Made by a program: the position numbers and the translations under genes. DNA of 64,000 nucleotides from Siniperca chuatsi (taxonomy: Eukaryota; Chordata; Actinopteri; Centrarchiformes; Sinipercidae): assembly GCF_020085105.1 (NCBI RefSeq), contig NC_058052.1, positions 7,797,733-7,861,732 on the forward strand, written 5' to 3'. This document shows, in pieces, positions 60,840-64,000 of this stretch (position 1 is its first letter; each line of letters starts with the position of its first letter). Under the pieces are notes generated by a model. That model was not told the DNA's origin. It saw only the letters and a program-made list of their open reading frames with translations, and ran no database searches.

Positions 60840-61499
60840 GACAGAGCTCTTCATTCACAGAGGTTTTGGGGTTTTACAAACGTGACGTCATCAGAGCACG
60901 CTCAGCGTGACTGACAAAAAGACTTGCAGCTGCAGTGTTGAAGGCTGATCAGTATTTGTACAATGTTCCTAAAGCTTCTTCTGTATTATATACTAACATC
61001 CACAAACCACTGTTCACTAATTTCTTACTTCTTACTCTTTCGGGTAAGTCAATAACAGGTACAGTTAAGTTCACAATATTCACCAACAGTCAAAGATAGC
61101 TTTAACGTTAATTTTAGTAGTTGGCACGAATCTGTAAGTGTTATTTGTATTCCCTTTCGACAATTTAATTCTATTAATATGAAATTGTACTAAAATTGAT
61201 AAGAAATTCACTTAAATGAACATTTTATGAATTCAAATGACACGTCGTTTACTTTATTATTTGTTCAAATCAATCCAACCTAAGTGCCCTTAAAGGAAAA
61301 ACATACATCCATAGTAATTATACATTAATGGCCATCATGTATTAAAGATGTTCCTGAACTTTCCCTTTCTTAAAATGTACATTTGATTCATGGTAGCCTA
61401 TTTGCTGTATAATTTGTTGTAGCCTATCAATTTCGGTGAACGTCAGAAACAGGCAATATTCAGGACACCAAAAGCACACTGTGTTGTGAAGGACCCGCG
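60840..61499. other. intergenic region between the divergent 7SL and snoRNA host genes
   Basis: About 660 bp with no ORF of interest. It must hold both promoters: the CRE is at the 7SL side and a TATA-like element at the host-gene side. Confidence 0.5.
60883..60890 (-). promoter_or_regulatory. ATF/CRE site of the 7SL gene
   Basis: TGACGTCA, a perfect palindromic CRE, sits at -44 to -51 relative to the 7SL 5' end. Human 7SL genes depend on an upstream ATF/CREB-type site at about the same distance. Confidence 0.8.
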
Positions 61500-61507
61500 T
61501 ATATAAG
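61500..61507 (+). promoter_or_regulatory. TATA-like element of the snoRNA host gene
   Basis: TATATAAG, about 25-40 bp before a GC-rich, C/T-containing stretch where transcription could start. The true start site cannot be fixed from sequence. Confidence 0.4.
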
Positions 61508-62477
61508 CCATGGGCGGACTGCTGTTCAGCCTCTGGTTGGCGGCTCTCTGCGCAGTTGGATGTAGTAAATGGCTTTTGGGTGGCTTCCTAAAGGGTGTTT
61601 TAGCCTTATGTAGTAGTCATTGGACTGAATGGACGAGCAGCAGCGTCCGCGGTGGTTCTTCCATGCTCCGCACGTGGTATGGCGATAAGGCCACTGTAAT
61701 GGAGGGAAAAGAACCTGACTTTAACCAGTGAGCTCGGTGCTCTCCCCACAGACTGTAGCATGAGTCTCCTCGTTGAGTCTGCCAAGTCGAAGACTGGTTG
61801 TCTAAGGAACTCCTGGAGAACCAAGTTTCCAGATGGATGAATAAGGTGAGTGGTTCTTTGACCAGGGGGTACCATAACACATTCGTTTATAATATTGATA
61901 TAAACAGAAGTAAATACAATTATATCAATATATAAATGCAAGTTTTTACACTAATTTTGTGTTAATCCCAAAACAAATAAAAGCATGCTGACACTGTACA
62001 GAACTACTTGAACTGACCACCTCCTTTTTTATTTGTTTACCTTTTGAAAATTCTCTAAATTAGATCTTCAGACTTCATGATGGCCTGAATGGTGTTGAAA
62101 TACAATTGGCTGGCTTTTAAATACATGTGAAATGTGTGTGGTTGGTAGCTACAGTTGTGAACATCTGCGTGCAATCAAAGTATTGATTACAGTGACTGTG
62201 ATCTTCCTGTGTGTTCATGAGACTTAAACAGAACAAACACACATTAAATATTTATAACAACATACAAAAATGAACTGTAAAGGAAAATGACCCACTTTAC
62301 TGTTTCAGGATCACACTAAAGATGGATGCAGCGGCCACCTCCAGGCTTCTCAGAGCACTGAAGGAACACAGTTTCAAAACAGGCTGAGTACTGTATTCCT
62401 ACCATGAGTCTGCAGCCATGAGCTGATGGTGAGTGTCAGGATGTGATGCCACAGAGTGATATTCTGTGAAAACCAAT

Positions 62478-62550
62478 ATGCTACTATGATGATTCACAAG
62501 ACTAGAGTCTCTGATTATGCCATGAAGCTCTTTCACAGTGCACTGAGCAT
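62478..62550 (+). ncRNA. C/D-box snoRNA 1, 28S rRNA 2'-O-methylation guide (SNORD52-like)
   Basis: C box ATGATGA at 62486-62492, D' box CTGA at 62511-62514, degenerate C' box near 62521-62527 and D box CTGA at 62543-62546. The short terminal stem ATGC/GCAT closes at 62478 and 62550. The guide before D', GACTAGAGTC, is complementary to the GACTCTAGTC segment of 28S rRNA; the fifth base before D' would direct methylation of a U. The arrangement recalls human SNORD52, though I name that from memory. Guided enzyme: fibrillarin, in the nucleolus. Confidence 0.8.
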
Positions 62551-62699
62551 GCATATTACTGATTCTCAATACAAGCTGCAAAGAGTAGAACTGGTTCTAA
62601 TACTGTTTTCTCTGTACTCACCAGGTGTATAGGGAGAGTAGATGGAGACTGCTCTTCTAGGTAAGTCTGGCATCTCAAAGCCTCTGTTCTGTAATACTG

Positions 62700-62778
62700 T
62701 TATGTGGAATGATGATTTCATAGACTAGAGTCTCTGAGAAAATCATGAAGTTGTTTTCACAGTGCACTGACCACATAA
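62700..62778 (+). ncRNA. C/D-box snoRNA 2, paralogue of snoRNA 1
   Basis: C box ATGATGA at 62709-62715, D' box CTGA at 62734-62737, degenerate C' box near 62744-62750 and D box CTGA at 62767-62770. The terminal stem TTATGTGG (62700-62707) with CCACATAA (62771-62778) is a perfect 8 bp, stronger than in snoRNA 1. It shares with snoRNA 1 the D' guide GACTAGAGTCTCTGA and the D-side segment TTTCACAGTGCACTGA, while the rest differs. Both guides are therefore under constraint after an intron-by-intron duplication. Confidence 0.87.
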
Positions 62779-64000
62779 TCACACCAGTGATATGGTATGT
62801 TTTAACCCATTTACTGCAAGTCATGTAGACATTATATTACAGGTAGACATTGTTCAAAGCATGCTGTGTAGTTTTTACTATCTCCAACCAGCTTTTCTTT
62901 TTAAATAAATTCCACATCACCATGAAAATCAATTTGGAGACACCTGAAACTTGCTTTAGTTGGTTAATCATTACATGTCTGACTGTTATTATTCTGCGGT
63001 GACACAAATATGGACCGATGGGCTTAAAGTTGGTGCTCCATACACTTAAGTGTAATTTTTATAGAATAGGCAGACATATTATTCATTGGATTACCTAACT
63101 CACAGGTGTCTCTACTAAATTACAAAAACTTTTTTCTTTTCTTTTTAACTTACCCTAGTATAATCAGACCTGCAGACAAGTTAGATATAATGTACTCTGG
63201 TTATAAGAAGTACAGCTTATTTCTGCTGCCACCTCAGTACAATGGAGGTGAATTAAGGTTTTTGAAGCATTGGTAAACTACTTTGAAGAACTAATCACCC
63301 AGTTATCTGGGACATTATTGGACAATTTTCATAGGGACTGTTTCTTTGTTTCTTAAAAGTACTTTTACCAGCAGTTTTTCAAAGCTTGAAGTGAGTGCAG
63401 TAAATAGGCTAAAACAGCCAAAGAACACTGGTGTGGTCCCTGAACCTGTCCTTGTTTTGGCATGCTGTGGTATTCATGATGTAAATTTGTCTTGTAGCTT
63501 GTCCACACATTGACAGAAAGGAGATTGGGTGACCGTTCCACAGCTGTAAGTACCAACTTCTCCAGAAGTAAAGCCCCATTAGGATGTGCAGCATGTGGCT
63601 CAGCAATGAGGTCTGGGTTTAAATCATGTGATCGCTGTCACCATTGGTCTTAGACAATCTTTGATTTCAAAAGGCTGTCTGGACAGGACTTAATTGTGGG
63701 AGGAGTCATGAGTGTGCCAAAAAAGTGGATCTGGGACTGTACTGGGCCAAAATCAAAGATAAACACGTAATATTGAATTTATCCAACCTTCTTGATGAAT
63801 CAAGACCATCCAAATGAGGCTTTTATCCCGTATTACTTGTGTCAACGAGTTTGGTCAATGATGATGCAGTTATTTGGTTCAACTGATCTTAACTGATGTC
63901 TACTCGCAGCGCACTGAGACACTCAGACAGTTGGAGTTTCTGTTGAAGAAATTGGTGATGCCAAACACTCTTGAAATCACTATTTCTATCTTGTCAGGTC

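Larger units (their letters stand above)
61510..64000 (+). ncRNA. snoRNA host gene (spliced, apparently non-coding), extends past the window
   Basis: Candidate exons with AG/GT borders are 61752-61845, 62309-62428 and 62625-62660; later ones are uncertain (63498-63546 and from 63910 are possible). The introns after the second and third each carry one C/D-box snoRNA. For the first snoRNA the distance from the D box to the next acceptor is about 75 nt, the spacing usual for intronic C/D snoRNAs. The exons contain only short, unrelated ORFs. The best, 73 codons from 61510, starts hydrophobic but runs through a predicted splice region and has no family resemblance. The arrangement fits SNHG-type host genes, whose spliced RNA is often incidental. 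The first exon and 3' end are undefined. Confidence 0.65.

Noticed and set aside
60589-60910. ORFs on both strands over the 7SL gene
   Set aside because: The sequence is the structural RNA gene; the open frames are a by-product of its GC content.
61510-61731. Possible 73-residue secreted peptide at the start of the snoRNA host gene
   Set aside because: Begins with a hydrophobic stretch but has no homologue I know, and the region fits a non-coding host transcript better. Would need proteomic or conservation support.
63785-63900. Possible third C/D snoRNA (TTGATGA, ATGATGA and two CTGA motifs)
   Set aside because: Box spacing is wrong, no terminal stem forms, and the motifs lie too close to the next candidate acceptor.

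Overview
The window is vertebrate, almost certainly teleost, nuclear DNA. Exons are short with GT-AG introns. The proteins are close to the human orthologues. Large non-coding stretches carry fish-type interspersed repeats (SINE/LINE tails, foldback elements, hAT relics, MITEs) and long TG and TA microsatellites. Most lines of a six-frame translation are noise; the real content is four conserved protein-coding genes, one lineage-specific repeat-protein gene with a broken copy, and a small group of non-coding RNA genes.

Layout. 1-3.4 kb: the last four coding exons of an RMDN-family gene, best rmdn2, on +. 9-12.8 kb: cyp1b1 on -, two coding exons, tail-to-tail with rmdn2 as in human. 13-40.7 kb: a gene-poor stretch with no supportable coding exon, filled with dispersed repeats and transposon relics. 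40.8-44.8 kb: nanp on +, two exons, housekeeping-type promoter. 44.7-50.6 kb: polr1b on -, 15 exons resolved to the base, 1134 codons, convergent with nanp. 51-51.7 kb: degenerate G-rich tandem repeat upstream of polr1b. 54.3-55.7 kb: truncated copy of the repeat-protein gene, broken by a solo LTR that has intact 5-bp target duplications. 57.2-59.1 kb: the full-length copy, a 627-codon intronless ORF. It has fourteen 10-residue repeats in perfect register, three PPPPY motifs, a 55-residue duplication and a coiled coil; I do not recognise its family. 60.5-60.9 kb: an intact 7SL (SRP) RNA gene on - with an upstream ATF/CRE site and T-run terminator. 61.5 kb to the end: a spliced, apparently non-coding snoRNA host gene on + with two related C/D-box snoRNAs in successive introns. 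Their D' guide matches a 28S rRNA segment.

Functional themes. polr1b (rRNA transcription), the C/D snoRNAs (rRNA 2'-O-methylation) and 7SL (protein targeting) all serve basic RNP and ribosome biology and lie within about 18 kb. Whether that clustering means anything is not known. cyp1b1 (oxidative metabolism, AhR target) and nanp (sialic acid synthesis) are unrelated neighbours. Identities rest on recognising conserved protein and RNA sequence by eye; no database search was run.
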